Shown: piece by piece, positions 36,101 through 47,064 of the stretch
How the letters are laid out: each line of letters opens with the position of its first letter
Numbering within the stretch: position 1 is the stretch's first letter
Assembly (NCBI GenBank): GCA_029891385.1
Contig: CM057228.1
Span: 32,572,523-32,636,522 of the forward strand
Source of the DNA: Erythroxylum novogranatense
Lineage: Eukaryota; Streptophyta; Magnoliopsida; Malpighiales; Erythroxylaceae
DNA length: 64,000 nucleotides
Direction of reading: 5' to 3'
Translations under genes and position numbers: made by a program
The notes under the pieces: model-generated
What the model was told of the DNA's origin: nothing
The model's input: the letters and a program-made list of their open reading frames with translations, nothing else
The model's database searches: none

Positions 36101-38030
36101 GGGTAGTAGCTCGATCTAGTGTAGAAGCAGAATTTCGTGCTATGGCACAAGGTATATGTGAATTGCTTTGGGTAAAAATCATCCTAGAAGACTTAAAGAT
36201 TAAGTGGGATGCTCCTATGAGGCTTTACTGTGATAATAAATCAGAAATAAACTTAGTTCACAATCCAGTTCAACATGATAGGACTAAGCACATTGAGGTG
36301 GATAGACATTTCATCAAGGAGAAGTTAGACAGTGGTTTGATATGCACTCCGTATCTACCAACACAAGGACAACTTGCTGACATTTTCACTCAAGGATTGA
36401 GTAGCTCAATATTTGAGAACATTGTATCCAAAATGAAAAATTCCTATTCACCAGCTTAAGGGGGAGTGTGAGAATCTGTTTTATAGATACTGTATTAGAT
36501 AAATATCAAATATAGGAGATAAATATCAGATTTAGGATATGTATTAGGATCCCTAAAAATAAGGGATCCTCAGATAGGGTTAGATTCCTAGTTCAGTAAG
36601 GATTAGGAGATTTGTTTCCTAATCTATGTTGTACTCTTTATGTATATATATCTGATTAAGTTTCAATAAAGGGGGTACCTTGAAATCCTAAATTCTGATA
36701 GATATATACACGTCCTTTTGTCAAGGGGAAATTCTTAAATGTGAATGTCAAATATGTTGCTGTTGCACTCTTTTATGAGTTTGTTAAACTGTATCTTTTG
36801 CACTCCACTTTTTGGGAGATGAATCCCTTTGCCAATAAATTTTCTGTAGTATTTGGAGTGTGAAGCAGATAAAAAGCCATCACAGCTTGTGGATATCCTT
36901 ATAAAGAACAAGTCTAAAAAGTTTATAGTGTAAGTTATTTTGTTCTTTTTCAAGGATGGTTAAATAAATAGACAGGGATGGGGTACAGAAATTTTGTAAT
37001 TCCAATAATTTCTCTAAATTTGCAGATACTTTATGACTTGCGCTTGTGTTGATTACTGGGGCGTTGTCCTCCCACATCTTCCCCTTTTGAAGGGCTTGTC
37101 TTTGATCCCTCTTCATGGGAAGATGAAGCAGGTAATTGGTGTATATATATCTGGTTGATGTGGAGCATAAAAAGCAATAAGTGTATTCTGATATCTAGAT
37201 ATGCTTGTTCCTGACAGACTGTGAGGGAGAAAGCGCTAGCTACATTTACATCTATTGCTAGTGGTGTCCTTTTATGTACTGATGTTGCAGCTCGTGGACT
37301 TGATATCCCAGGAGTTGATTGTGTAGTGCAATATGATCCCCCTCAAGATCCGAGTGTTTTTATTCACAGAGTGGGCCGAACTGCTCGGTTGGGTAAACAA
37401 GGAAGTGCAATTGTTTTCCTGTTGCCAAAGGAGGAAGAATATGTTGAATTTTTGCGCATTAGAAGAGTTCCTCTTCAACAGTGGAAACGTGTGGATGATG
37501 CTCCTGATGTTGTTCCTCAGATACGGTCTGCTGCCAAGAAGGACCGCGATGTCATGGAGAAAGGACTTAGGGCATTTGTTTCATTTGTTCGTGCTTACAA
37601 AGAGCACCATTGTTCGTATATTTTCAGGTGGAAAGAACTTGAAATTGGGAAGTTGGGAATGGGATATGGCTTGTTGCAGCTCCCGGCAATGCCTGAGGTG
37701 AAGCACCACTCTCTTTCCACTGAAGGTTTTGTTCCAGTTGAAGACATCAATTTGGAGGATATCAAATATAAGGATAAATCTCGTGAGAAACAAAGGAAGA
37801 AGAATTTGCAAGCAAAGAAAGAAGCACAACAACAGCAACAACAACTCAAGAAGACCTTTGTATCTGCACCTGCAAAAAAGAAGAAAACGGCCAAACAGAG
37901 ACGAGCTGCCCAAACAATTGAAGATGAAGAAGACATGGCTCGTGAATATCGTTTACTGAAAAAGCTAAAGAAGGGTGCCATTGATGAAAATGAATATGCT
38001 AAGCTAACAGGAACTGAAGAGTTGCTTTAA
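30122..38030 (+). CDS. RH18: DEAD-box ATP-dependent RNA helicase, RH18/DDX55/Spb4 type (six exons)
   Basis: Exons 30122-30394, 30523-30759, 31091-31348, 36850-36929, 37026-37131 and 37218-38030 have GT-AG borders and join in frame (1,767 nt, 588 residues plus stop). Order of motifs: Q motif ([17 protein letters not shown]), Walker A AATGSGKT (62-69), PTREL (99-103), TPGR (150-153), DEAD (175-178), SAT (206-208), FMTCA (285-289), ARGLD (343-347), HRVGRTAR (368-375). A DUF4217 segment follows ([12 protein letters not shown]), then a lysine/glutamine-rich coiled tail. DUF4217 and the tail identify the Spb4/DDX55 subfamily, nucleolar helicases in 60S ribosomal subunit maturation; plant RH18 is about the same length. 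No stop or frameshift was seen. Intron 3 is 5.5 kb because of Copia E. The symbol is a family assignment. Confidence 0.93.
31619..31623. repeat. Target-site duplication (gatat) of Copia E, left
   Basis: gatat precedes the left LTR and is repeated exactly at 36701-36705 after the right LTR. Confidence 0.92.
31624..31857 (+). repeat. 5' LTR of Copia E
   Basis: It starts TGTGAGAATC and ends TTCTGATA, next to the primer-binding site. It includes ATGTATATATATC as a possible TATA region and CAATAAAGG as a poly(A) signal. Confidence 0.92.
31858..31869 (+). other. Primer-binding site of Copia E
   Basis: TGGTATCAGAGC immediately follows the 5' LTR and matches the plant initiator tRNA-Met priming site exactly. 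Confidence 0.93.
32084..32509 (+). pseudogene. Copia E gag, frameshifted
   Basis: From ATG 32084 the frame reads MAETKVSSS and then [20 protein letters not shown], the conserved N-terminal gag segment, and [17 protein letters not shown] and [20 protein letters not shown]. It stops at 32509, and the next gag residues ([14 protein letters not shown]) continue in another frame. No zinc knuckle survives clearly downstream. Confidence 0.8.
32510..33600 (+). pseudogene. Copia E gag C-terminus and protease, degraded
   Basis: Several frame changes occur. At about 33175-33210 the reading [12 protein letters not shown] corresponds to W.(I/L)DSGA..H(M), the protease active site, altered by an indel. 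33332-33649 gives [20 protein letters not shown], the segment between protease and integrase. Confidence 0.65.
33600..34400 (+). pseudogene. Copia E integrase, broken
   Basis: The 33622-34053 frame reads [18 protein letters not shown] (second half of the zinc finger), [20 protein letters not shown] and [15 protein letters not shown] (first catalytic aspartate), and [10 protein letters not shown] (second aspartate region). Stops follow at 34051-34053 (TGA) and in [14 protein letters not shown] near 34355, where TAA stands in place of a sense codon. The third catalytic residue lies in the broken part. Confidence 0.75.
34594..36459 (+). pseudogene. Copia E RT and RNase H with nonsense codons
   Basis: The linker and RT start ([17 protein letters not shown]) end at TAG 35017-35019. 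The RT body 35020-35400 ([41 protein letters not shown]) ends at TAG 35398-35400; both stops stand where the family has tryptophan. YVDD is present at 35512-35523, followed by a frameshift. 35563-36459 is open for 298 codons with [15 protein letters not shown], the RNase H sites ([23 protein letters not shown]) and [15 protein letters not shown], ending just before the polypurine tract. Confidence 0.85.
36467..36700 (+). repeat. 3' LTR of Copia E
   Basis: It is the same 234-bp length as the 5' LTR, with five substitutions by eye. It holds CAATAAAGG, a potential poly(A) signal in sense orientation inside the helicase intron. Confidence 0.92.
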
Positions 38031-38280
38031 GCTGGTCATTCCTCAAATACTTTGCTGCTCGATCTCCTGTCAATGCAGCAGTTACGTGAATCTCTAGCAT
38101 TTACGATTAACATTATCAAGACGTCACTTCACAAGTGGAGGAATCAGTCTGAACCACAGATTTTAGGGGCAAAGTGGAGGTCGAAGCAGCATTCCCCGTT
38201 AAAGTGTTCGTTTTTTATTGGACCGGTTATCGTGTTTGCATGCCGTAAAATTACGCATTCTTTGTTACAGTTTTGATTGA
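38031..38280 (+). other. Probable 3' UTR of the helicase gene
   Basis: Non-coding sequence of ordinary composition follows the TAA stop at 38028-38030. Composition becomes strongly AT-rich after about 38380. No clear AATAAA is present close to the stop. Confidence 0.45.
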
Positions 38281-38879
38281 CCGGATTCACTGGGCCTATG
38301 TAGAGGCCTAATATTATGAATACGGTGACGGTTTTTGTATTGATATGATATTGGTATCATATTTAGTTTTGGGACGATATTTTAGTAGTATTGGTTAATA
38401 TTGGATATCGTTTTAAGTAATTTTTTAAATTTATAAAATAGTTTTTAATTTTTTTAAAATACAAAATAGTCTATTATTATATTATATTATATATTTTATA
38501 ATTTTATCACCTATGTTTTAAAAATCATAATAATAGAAATTTAAAATAGTATTTATTTTATTAACATTAATTTTCATAAATAATAATCACGTGTTTAAAA
38601 TATTACAATTTTATGATAAAATAAATAATAATTATATCAAAAATCAACTAAAAGAATAATAAATATATTTTATTCTCTAACAATTATAATTTAGAACAAG
38701 AGTAAAGAACTGAATAATCAACTAGAAATGAAGTATGAAACAAAAATATTTATAATTACATTACATATAAGAATTTAACATATAAATCAAATATAAGTAA
38801 AATTAAAAAATAGGAGAAACAAAACACGGAACTTTATTCAACCAAATACAGGATACCTACTATAACTACATTGATTCTA
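38281..38879. other. Very AT-rich stretch, no gene seen
   Basis: Simple AT-rich sequence with no open frame of note. It may be the 3' flank of the hAT fossil to the right. Confidence 0.4.
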
Positions 38880-41090
38880 ATTCTTATTTGGTACAAAATC
38901 TTCATCATTGAGAAAAGCCTCATCATTACTATCATTTAAATTTATTGTACCGAATGACGTGTCAATACTTTCTCATTTAATATTATCTTCTAAGTCACTT
39001 TCATCTATCAAACTCGATTCTTTATAAACCTAAATTGCCAAAAGATCGATATTATCAATACAAATTAGATATCTGAAACACTTATTCTATTAAAAGTTCT
39101 AGTAAACAATAAAATTAAATTATTAAAAATTATAAGATATTTTATCTAACATAATAATGATAATATTATACCTTTTCCGGAGCTTTAAATTATGTAAAAC
39201 AAAGATCAAGTCATTCAATTTTTTGTGCTATAATCTATTCCTTCTTTTGGAATTAGTGAATTCAAATGTATTCCAATTCTTTTCAAAATCTGTTGCACTA
39301 ACACATTGACTTAGAATTTGAATTGTAAAACTTTGCAATTCTACAACACCACTTCTCAATTGGTCTCACCAAGAAATTATAAGTCATAAGACAACAAAAG
39401 TAAGGTTATACACAAAATAAATTGATGATTAATTTTCAATAAGTAACATTTGTGAAAAAATATATACCTAGATTAAGTTTTGCTCTTTGACGAATAACAA
39501 TTGTCATTCCCAAATTCCCAAAAGTCCCTTATAAAAATCCATTTGTGAGCTTAGGAGATCTTACATCATCTCATGAGCAACAACTATTGTAATAGTTAAT
39601 AACATTCTCCTATTAATCATAACTTTCTTTTTAAAACCTAATTTGAAATAAACACTAGGATTAAAAATGTTTAGCTGCAAACAACAAATAGTAAAGTTGC
39701 CTTTTTCATTTCTCATTGATGACTGTAAGATAAGGTGTGTGCAAAGAATGCCTATTTTTTATATTACCCTTGATTGCTTCCTTCACCCTCTTTATGACAT
39801 TATAAAAATAACTCATTATTGCCTTTTCACCACTATCAGCCAGACGAAACACCCTCACTAAAACTCACAAACTTGGATAACAAATTGCCATTGAAACCAA
39901 AATTTAACATCTTTAAGTATAATTCTAGAAACCTCCAATCTAGCATTAGACCTAATGTGTTGAGATACAATCCATTTGTCACTTGTAAATATCTTTCTCA
40001 ATTATTTCTTTATTATAATAAAACACTGAAGTGATAAGAAGTTTGTTACAAATCTTGTAACAACAGGACGACACAAATTTCTACCATTGGTGAAATCCTC
40101 TCATTAAATTCAAGACCCATACATGATTGTAGATGAACTTGGTTACCTTTTTTGCTTTCTGCATAGCCTCATCAATAATAGGAAAATACCTAGCATCTCC
40201 TATATTTTTCAACATTAAGGCAATGCAATGTGCAACATAAGGAGTCTAAAAAAAAGAATTGTACTTGTTTTGTAATCTTCTTCTAACCAACATTAAGTCA
40301 ATGCAATGTGTAAAACAAAGAGTCTAAAAAAAGAACTATACTCACTTTATAATCTTCTTCCAGCCACTTTATAAGTGGAATCATTGTCAATAATGAACTG
40401 AACAATATTTTCTGGCTCTACTTCATCCACAACTTCATCAAATATTTTAAATAAAGCATCAACATTCCTAACAAGGCCAAATTTATAAAAAAACTTCAAA
40501 AACATTAAGCCATTTGTAGAATAAATAAAAAATTAATAATAGGCTTATGTCTCCTATTTATCTAACCTTTATACATGATTGGATGCTTATTAGTAGTCTA
40601 TCTTTTAAATAACTTTTAATTTTATAAACAAAGCTACTCAAAAGTTTACTTTTGTAGTTATCAATAGAAGAAGCTTTATATCCTGGACCATAAGAGGCTA
40701 TAGCGTCCACCATAGGTTGATAATAATAAGATTGAGAAGCATTGAATGTTATACTTAAATCATATCACCATCTAACCGTTGTCATATCTACATTGTGAGT
40801 CTCGTATCTTGATTGTAGGGCACTACGAATTGAAGGTTAAGCTCTAAGAGTTGTTCGTGGTGCAAAATAATTTGACACCTACCTTTTTCTTTTCCTAACA
40901 TTAGGTCCAGATGCAACATTCACTTCTTATTGGATAGGAACAGAATCACCTTCAACATTTCCACTATCTTCTTAAACACCAACAAATAAACTTCCATTAA
41001 TAATTTCACAATTCAATCTCTTGCTTCTATCTTTCTGGTACTGATACTCTTCAAGCAAAGTCTTCGTTTGTCATTTCACATCATAACTCA
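38880..41090 (-). pseudogene. hAT-family transposase, heavily degraded
   Basis: Minus-strand readings across several frames match the hAT transposase in order. Near 40990-41080 is a BED-finger flank (GDVEPCKK). Near 40650-40790 is TVRW then YYYQPMVDAIASYGPGYKAS. Near 40360-40490 is the DUF659 core (RNVDALFKIFDEVVDEVEPE, VQFIIDNDSTYKVAGRRL). Near 40060-40240 is TPYVAHCIALMLKNIGDARY with FIYNHVWVLNLMRGF. Near 39180-39290 is the C-terminal SATDFEKNWNTFEFTNSK, NRL..KKLNDLIFV. Such enzymes cut and paste DNA with 8-bp target duplications. Many stops and indels; ends and terminal repeats not found. Confidence 0.72.
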
Positions 41091-41346
41091 TTTTTTACAA
41101 GGTTCTACATCTCCTTTAACCCCAACTATATGTTAGTGTGTGCCCCACGAACCAAATATAGAATGTACTGTAATTTATTAGTTGTGATTAAGGTAATGTC
41201 AGACTTCGATCTTATTTAATAGTAGGTAGTTATATAGAGACCACTTATAACTTGTGGGCTTAAAAGAAGCTTGGGCCTACCACTAATATTAAATAAGCCT
41301 ACAAGGTCGCATACTAAGAGACTGAAGTTTTTGGGCCTTAGGGTTT

Positions 41347-41349
<3 letters not shown>

Positions 41350-41399
<50 letters not shown>
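41350..41399. repeat. (TA)25 microsatellite
   Basis: Fifty bases of pure TA repeat. The YIYIYI-type open frame across it is an artefact of the repeat. Confidence 0.93.
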
Positions 41400-41401
<2 letters not shown>

Positions 41402-41463
41402 TGTATAGTATGACTTGAGATGAGTAAGACTTATCTGCCTAAAAGAAACCCTAGTGTTGTCGT

Positions 41464-44400
41464 TGTAACATCCCGGTACCAACGGGAAGGGTAAAATATG
41501 AAATATGGGTTTTTAGTGAGAGCTTAGTAATGCAATTGCATGTTCATACATTTTATGACATACTTGAATTGTGAAAGCTGAATTTATTGCACATGAAATT
41601 TTTGTACATGCATTCATCGACATTCCCGGTATATTTGGTTCTACTTGTGAATGGTTTGAGAATTTTGAGTTATTGATTTTGAAAATTGATTTGGAAAGTA
41701 AAATTTGTTGTTTTAGAATTTTGGAAATTTTAGGAATTTTTCTGAAAAATTTTGAGAGAATTTTCGGACTGGGAAAATTTTCAAGTGGCAGACCAATTGC
41801 TAAATGGTAGTAGAATTTATTGTCAAATAGCATTGTAATTTTGGATACATGACTTTAGGAATTTTTTTCAAGTGTCATTGAAAATTGGGAGACAATTGGA
41901 TTAGAAATTGGAGACAAAAGAGACTAGGTAATTTAGTGGCCAAATGGAGCAATAAGAGAAAGACATGTGGCAAGTGACATGTGTCACTTGCCGCACCACT
42001 TGTTCATAAAGTGAAAGACCATAGTTTGGTCTTCCACACTCCAACGACACATGCTCCATCTTCTTCTTCTTTTTTTTTTTTTTTCTCCATTCTTCTTCTT
42101 CATTCACGTTGCTCTCTTCTCCAAGCCATAAGGTTGAACTTTTCTCCTCTCCATCCCTAGCCACTTAAATACTTTGCTATCCTCTTCTTGTTGCTAAGGG
42201 AAACCAACCTATTGTCACCTTAAAAAGGTGAAGATCGTGCATGTGGAGGAGCGAGGGTTCTTGGTGATTTGAAGGAGCTTGGATGCTTAACCAAGTAAGT
42301 TTCCTTTCAAATGTTATGGGTATGGCTAAATAAAGCTAAATTGATGATGAAGTTGAGTATCTTGATGATTTGAGTTTTGTAAGGGTTATGTATGTATCTT
42401 GGATGACGCAAAGTTATGTTCATATATTGTTGTTGTATGTATAGGATAAGTGAGAAAGCATCTATAGAGGTTTAGAGATGGATTGATGTTCAAAGAGATG
42501 CATGAATGAGTATAAACTTGATTATAACTAGATATCTATGTATATGCACTTTTTCTGGTAATTGTTAAATGATAGATCATGGGTTGTTTGAGAGTGAGTT
42601 ATTGAATTGAATTAGGTAGGGATTGATGAAGAAATATAATGGAAATGATGATTTAAATAGATGAGTTGAATGTTAAGATTGAATAGTGGAAAAATCTGGA
42701 AAATATCAATAGTTTGATCTTGAGTGTGCTCCACTTGATTGGCCATAATTGTTTCTATAGTTGTCCAAATGAGTTGAGGTTTAGTTTACATGAAACTAGA
42801 GGAAATTGACTACAATTCCTATGAAGATTTTGAGTGTGAATTTGGTCTTGAAAAGTCCCAAATGTTGGTATGAAGTTAGGTAATTGAGTGTTGAAATTGT
42901 TGTGAATAAAGGCATATGATTGTGTTTCATTTTGGATGTGTATAAGCCATTAGGGAATATGAATTGAGTATGAACAATTTTGAACTACATTTGAGTTGTT
43001 TATGTGTGTAGTCATTAATTTGAACATGATGAATTGTGAGTAGGAAGTGTTTGGTATTGAGGAATAAAATGTGAGATGGGAAAGGATGGAATATCATTGA
43101 TGTTTAAGTTGTTTTATGCTAGAATTGGTGAATTTGGAAGTGTTTAAGAGTGTATGAAAGGTTAGAATGGGTTTAGGACCTTTTGGAGGAGTTTTAGAAG
43201 TGAAAAATTTAGTAAACCCGTAGCTTACACGGTCTGCCCGTGTACCATTACGCGGCCCGTGTAAATCCAGGCTTAGGGGACATAGTTCACCCGAAGGTTA
43301 CACGGTCTGACCGTGTGGCTTTACACGGTCCGTGTGTTTTGGACCTCTTAACGACAGAATTGGAATTTTTGATCTTCATGCAAGTTGTAGACCTAGATGT
43401 CTACTTTCTAATGGTCCAAGAACGAAGTCATTCCGACATCTAGAATGAAAATTATGGCATTTGCGCCAAAGTATGTTCGATTGGAGGACAGTTATGAACA
43501 TGGTTGCTTGCTTTGACTATAACTCCTTTTCTAAAGCTGCAAATGAATTTATTCTTGTGGCAATGGATTCCTAACACATTTTTATATATCTAAACCAAAA
43601 TTTGTATTAATTGGAGTTAAATTGAAAGAGATTGATCAAATGCAAGTGTGAGAGTCTATTGGAACATTGTCAACGGGAATAGTCTTACTGAACAGAGTTC
43701 AATGTTTTGCTTATATCTGGAGCTATAAGATTTAGAATGAGATGATTCTTTCTTTATAGTAAATTTAATATATAGGGCTACAAATCATATGAAGAAGTTC
43801 AATTGTGATTCAATCTCTAAGATGTTCAAATGCTAAATGGAATCGGGTTTAGTACACTTTAAACAGTCTATCAATGTTTGAGGTATATCTCCCAATCTAC
43901 TAACCCAAATTGAGTGATTTTGGTGCCAATGGAATCTTAAGACTTAGAGGAACACATTTCTAGAAGGGAGTATGATCAAAAGATATCCTCTTCACTCTCT
44001 AATTTAGTGTGATTCACTATAGACCCGAAAGTGTGATTTAGCAAAAGATGAGTTTTGTTTTGAGAGTGACCTTGCAATGAAAGTGATAAAATGCTACCCG
44101 GGATTGTCATGAACATGCATCGTACATATATGTGCATGAATAAATGCTTATAATGGTGCAACATTATTAATGTGTGTGCAACGTATTGCATAAATGGGTT
44201 GTGCAGGTCACAAGTCTGCAGATAGGCATTTCCAGAAATTGGAAGCAACTGCTAATCTGGAGCATACTGTGAGTAGACCTAGATGGTCTTAATTTATTAT
44301 TTGTTAATTGAATTTTGGTATTATTTGACTATTGGATGATTGTGTAAATGTGATTGAATATGTGGGGTTTCGGACAGGAGGTCCGATGATTGTGATGATT

Positions 44401-45592
44401 GACTTGGATATTGAAGTGCTAATTATTTGTGAATTGGAAGAACTAAATGTATTGAGTGATTGCTATGTGTTTCCTAAATGTGTTAATTGCATGCAAGTGA
44501 ATGTGTGATTTCTCAACTATCTGTTACATACCGGACTACGGTCTGCTGATAAGCGAATATGAGTGAATAAGAGCATGCAATTATGAGTGATGCAATATGA
44601 ATGACGGTTGAATTTTCAATACTAAGGTTAAATACCGGACTAAGGTCCGATAATATGGGAATGAATGGGTTTACAAAATTGTGAGTGATGCATTTCATTT
44701 CATGAATGCATGTCATATAATGGCTGTTGTGACTAGAATAGCCACCGATAAGAGCTATACGCTCAACGCTTAATGAGCCCGAAAGGAACAGTTCAGAGCT
44801 ATATGCTTCACGCTTAATGAGCCCGAAAGGGACAGTTCAGAGCTATATGCTCAACGCTTAATGAGCCCTACATGAGACAGTTATCAATGAGTCCTATACG
44901 GGACAGTTTAGGCACTCGGTCACAACAGAGTAACAATTGGAAAGTGAGTCTCATATACACTGAGTATGCATGACATAAATGATTAAATGATAGTGAATGT
45001 GAAATAACTGAACAAGTTTATGTGATTCAATATGGTTGCTAATGAAATGATATGAATATGGGAAATAATGTGATATAGGAAATAAAGTGAGATTGGTTCA
45101 GTGATTGAATGTGAAATAATATGATCATGTGCGATCAGTATGAAATATATGTCTTATGTGATATGTGATGAGTGAGCCATCGATGATGGTCACTCATTGA
45201 GTTCACAAAACTCACCCAAAATTTGCAATTATTTTTCAGGATTAGAAGAATACCCCGTTAAGCCAACGGGAGTATATTTGCAGGATTCAAGTGAAGGATA
45301 GAAGTCGGGATCAGTTCACGTCTACATTGCATTGCATTGCATTTATTTATGTAATAAAGTATATTTTTGTATTTGAGAAATGGGCCCGAGTGGCTATTGG
45401 AAATTGTGTATAATGAAATTGTATATGATTGTATGTTGACCCAAATTATGCATTGAATTTTGCATATATATTGTTTGCAAAAAAAATGTACCGATTACTG
45501 AATGAGTGTTTTAGCACGCCACCCTCGCGCGGCATAAACTCGGATGTCACCGTCGATGTCGGGTTCGGGTCGTGTGGGAGTGGGGTGTTACA
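41464..45592 (+). repeat. 4.1-kb solo LTR, probably Gypsy-type
   Basis: It starts TGTAACATCCC and ends GGGGTGTTACA, complementary TG...CA ends typical of long plant Gypsy LTRs. It is flanked by gtcgt (41459-41463) and atcgt (45593-45597), a 5-bp duplication with one mismatch. Inside are ACACGGTCTGACCGTGT-like blocks (43220-43340), repeated TACCGGACTACGGTC-like strings (44370-44660) and a 3 x 44-bp tandem repeat. There is no internal region. Short open frames here carry no motifs. Confidence 0.7.
44751..44882. repeat. 3 x 44-bp tandem repeat inside the solo LTR
   Basis: Units begin at 44751, 44795 and 44839, each starting AGAGCTATA and containing CGCTTAATGAGCCC. The third differs most at its end. 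Confidence 0.88.
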
Positions 45593-45859
45593 ATCGTCCT
45601 CCTCAAATGACCGAGAGAGAGGTCTCAAGAGTGATGCTAGCACATCAGAAGCATTTGTTCAATCTCGCGAGGGTGTGGATACCAATAAAGACGCGACATT
45701 TGATGTGCTCTTCTGAAACTACGAACTTCCTTGCTATTTCCGCTGTAAAAGTTATAATTTGCTATGAATTTGATTTTGATGTTCACAGGGTCTTGGTGTT
45801 TTGAATTTGCAAAATGTTGGTAAATATTATTGCATGCTGAAAGTTTGAATTGCTAACAA

Positions 45860-45871
45860 TGGTATCAGAGC
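45860..45871 (+). other. Primer-binding site of the 41131-45858 LTR
   Basis: TGGTATCAGAGC is an exact initiator tRNA-Met site. It lies 266 bases beyond the nested solo LTR and directly after the TTGCTAACA end. Confidence 0.75.
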
Positions 45872-47064
45872 CACTTCTATTTATTGAAATTGAATTCGAT
45901 TAAATCCCATGAAATTAGGGTTTTTCATTAATTAAATGTGATTTAATGAAGGGTTTTTTTGATGATTCAATGTGATTGAGTGAGGGGTCCTGTCGATAGT
46001 TCAATGTGATTAATGAGGGGGCACTACCCTTCGTCGTAGGGGGCGTGACCCCTAACCCCTACCAAATTTCGCATTTTACGTTGATCACACGTTTTTCTTA
46101 CAGTTGGTGTTTTAAATGCTTTGATATTTGATATCTTACCTTGATTATGAATGGTGAATAGTATGGCCCATAGCTATTTTACATTTTGGATATGCCCTGT
46201 GTGTCGTTATGTATTTGTGTAATTTGGATATTGTCTACCTGTCATCATGTTTTGATGTAATAATTAGATTATTACTATTTTCAATTGTAATATTGTATCT
46301 TTCAAGTTAATTGAAGAATCAAATTAATTGGAGTGAAGGAACGAGGATGGCGATCTATGTGCTACAAGACATTCAAGATGGAGATTAGATCTTCAAAGTT
46401 TAAAGGCCATACTATATCATGTTATTATTTCTTATTCACGCTTTTACTTATAATTTCATTAATGCATGACAATTTCATAATCAACTTCATCCCTTGACAA
46501 TATTAAGTAATAATTGATGCCTTTCCAATTCTACACCTACAAAGACTTGAATCATTAAGAAGTGGGCTTCCCAAAGCAAGTTGCTCCTGATTATTCAAGT
46601 ACAATAAGATAGGTAATGATTACCTATAAATGAGGATTGGTTTACTTAATGGGGTTACCAAAATGGTTTTGAACTTTGAGGCATGTAGTTGGGAGCCAGG
46701 ACATAAGATGTCAACCAATAACCAAGAGTTATATATGATATAACTAGCAAATGATTGTTTACTTAAATAACTAGGATTAAGGCGATGAGCCAAAGCTCAC
46801 TTAGTTTTTAGTGAAATATGGATTTTGGATCATTATAGTCATTTTCGAGGGATATTTACTATATGGGTATAGTGAGAACTTACATAATTGTTAATAATTG
46901 GTTTTTATTCAATTATATGTGCTTCCGTTTGAAATGTATGTGTATTGTGGAATGTGTGAACAATTGAATGATGAATGCCGGACTTAGATCCAAAGGATTT
47001 GATATATGACATGAGCACATTGAATGAAAAGTACTGAAAGTATGATATGATAATTGATGCATCT
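45872..47064. other. Retroelement leader-like sequence without coding content
   Basis: Sequence after the primer-binding site has repeated TCAATGTGATTGAGTGAGGGG-like strings (45960-46025) and then AT-rich DNA. I found no gag or pol. It is probably the leader of the split-LTR element followed by deleted or unrelated repeat sequence. Confidence 0.35.

Larger units (their letters stand above)
31624..36700 (+). mobile_element. Young Ty1/Copia element E in helicase intron 3
   Basis: Two 234-bp LTRs (31624-31857 and 36467-36700) differ at five positions by my count. The element is flanked by a perfect gatat duplication, has primer-binding site TGGTATCAGAGC at 31858-31869 and polypurine tract AAGGGGGAG just before the right LTR. 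Gene order is gag, protease, integrase, RT, RNase H on the plus strand, the same direction as the host gene. Despite recent insertion, the polyprotein is broken by frameshifts in gag/protease and near the RT active site and by nonsense codons, so it cannot move on its own. Confidence 0.93.
31349..36849 (+). other. Intron 3 of the helicase gene, expanded by Copia E
   Basis: The donor is GAG|GTATAC and the acceptor CTGTAG|TATTTG, both in phase 0. Without Copia E and one gatat copy the intron would be about 420 bases, like the others. It separates codons for KTPSGLHIE and YLECEADKK, which are adjacent in the family. Confidence 0.85.
41131..45858 (+). repeat. 5' LTR of an unidentified retroelement, split by a nested solo LTR
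   Basis: TGTTAGTGTG at 41131 and TTGCTAACA at 45858 form a complementary LTR start and end. A perfect primer-binding site TGGTATCAGAGC starts two bases later (45860). Removing 41464-45592 and one target duplicate leaves about 594 bases, a normal Copia-like LTR, including a long TA tract and AAACCCTAG. No coding sequence of this element and no second LTR were recognised to the right. Confidence 0.55.

Noticed and set aside
37272..37981. Minus-strand open frames of 68-128 codons rich in S, C and F
   Set aside because: They are antisense to helicase exon 6; the runs come from the lysine/glutamine codons of the helicase tail.
41216..41482. Minus-strand open frame with repeated YIYI
   Set aside because: It is created by the (TA)25 microsatellite.
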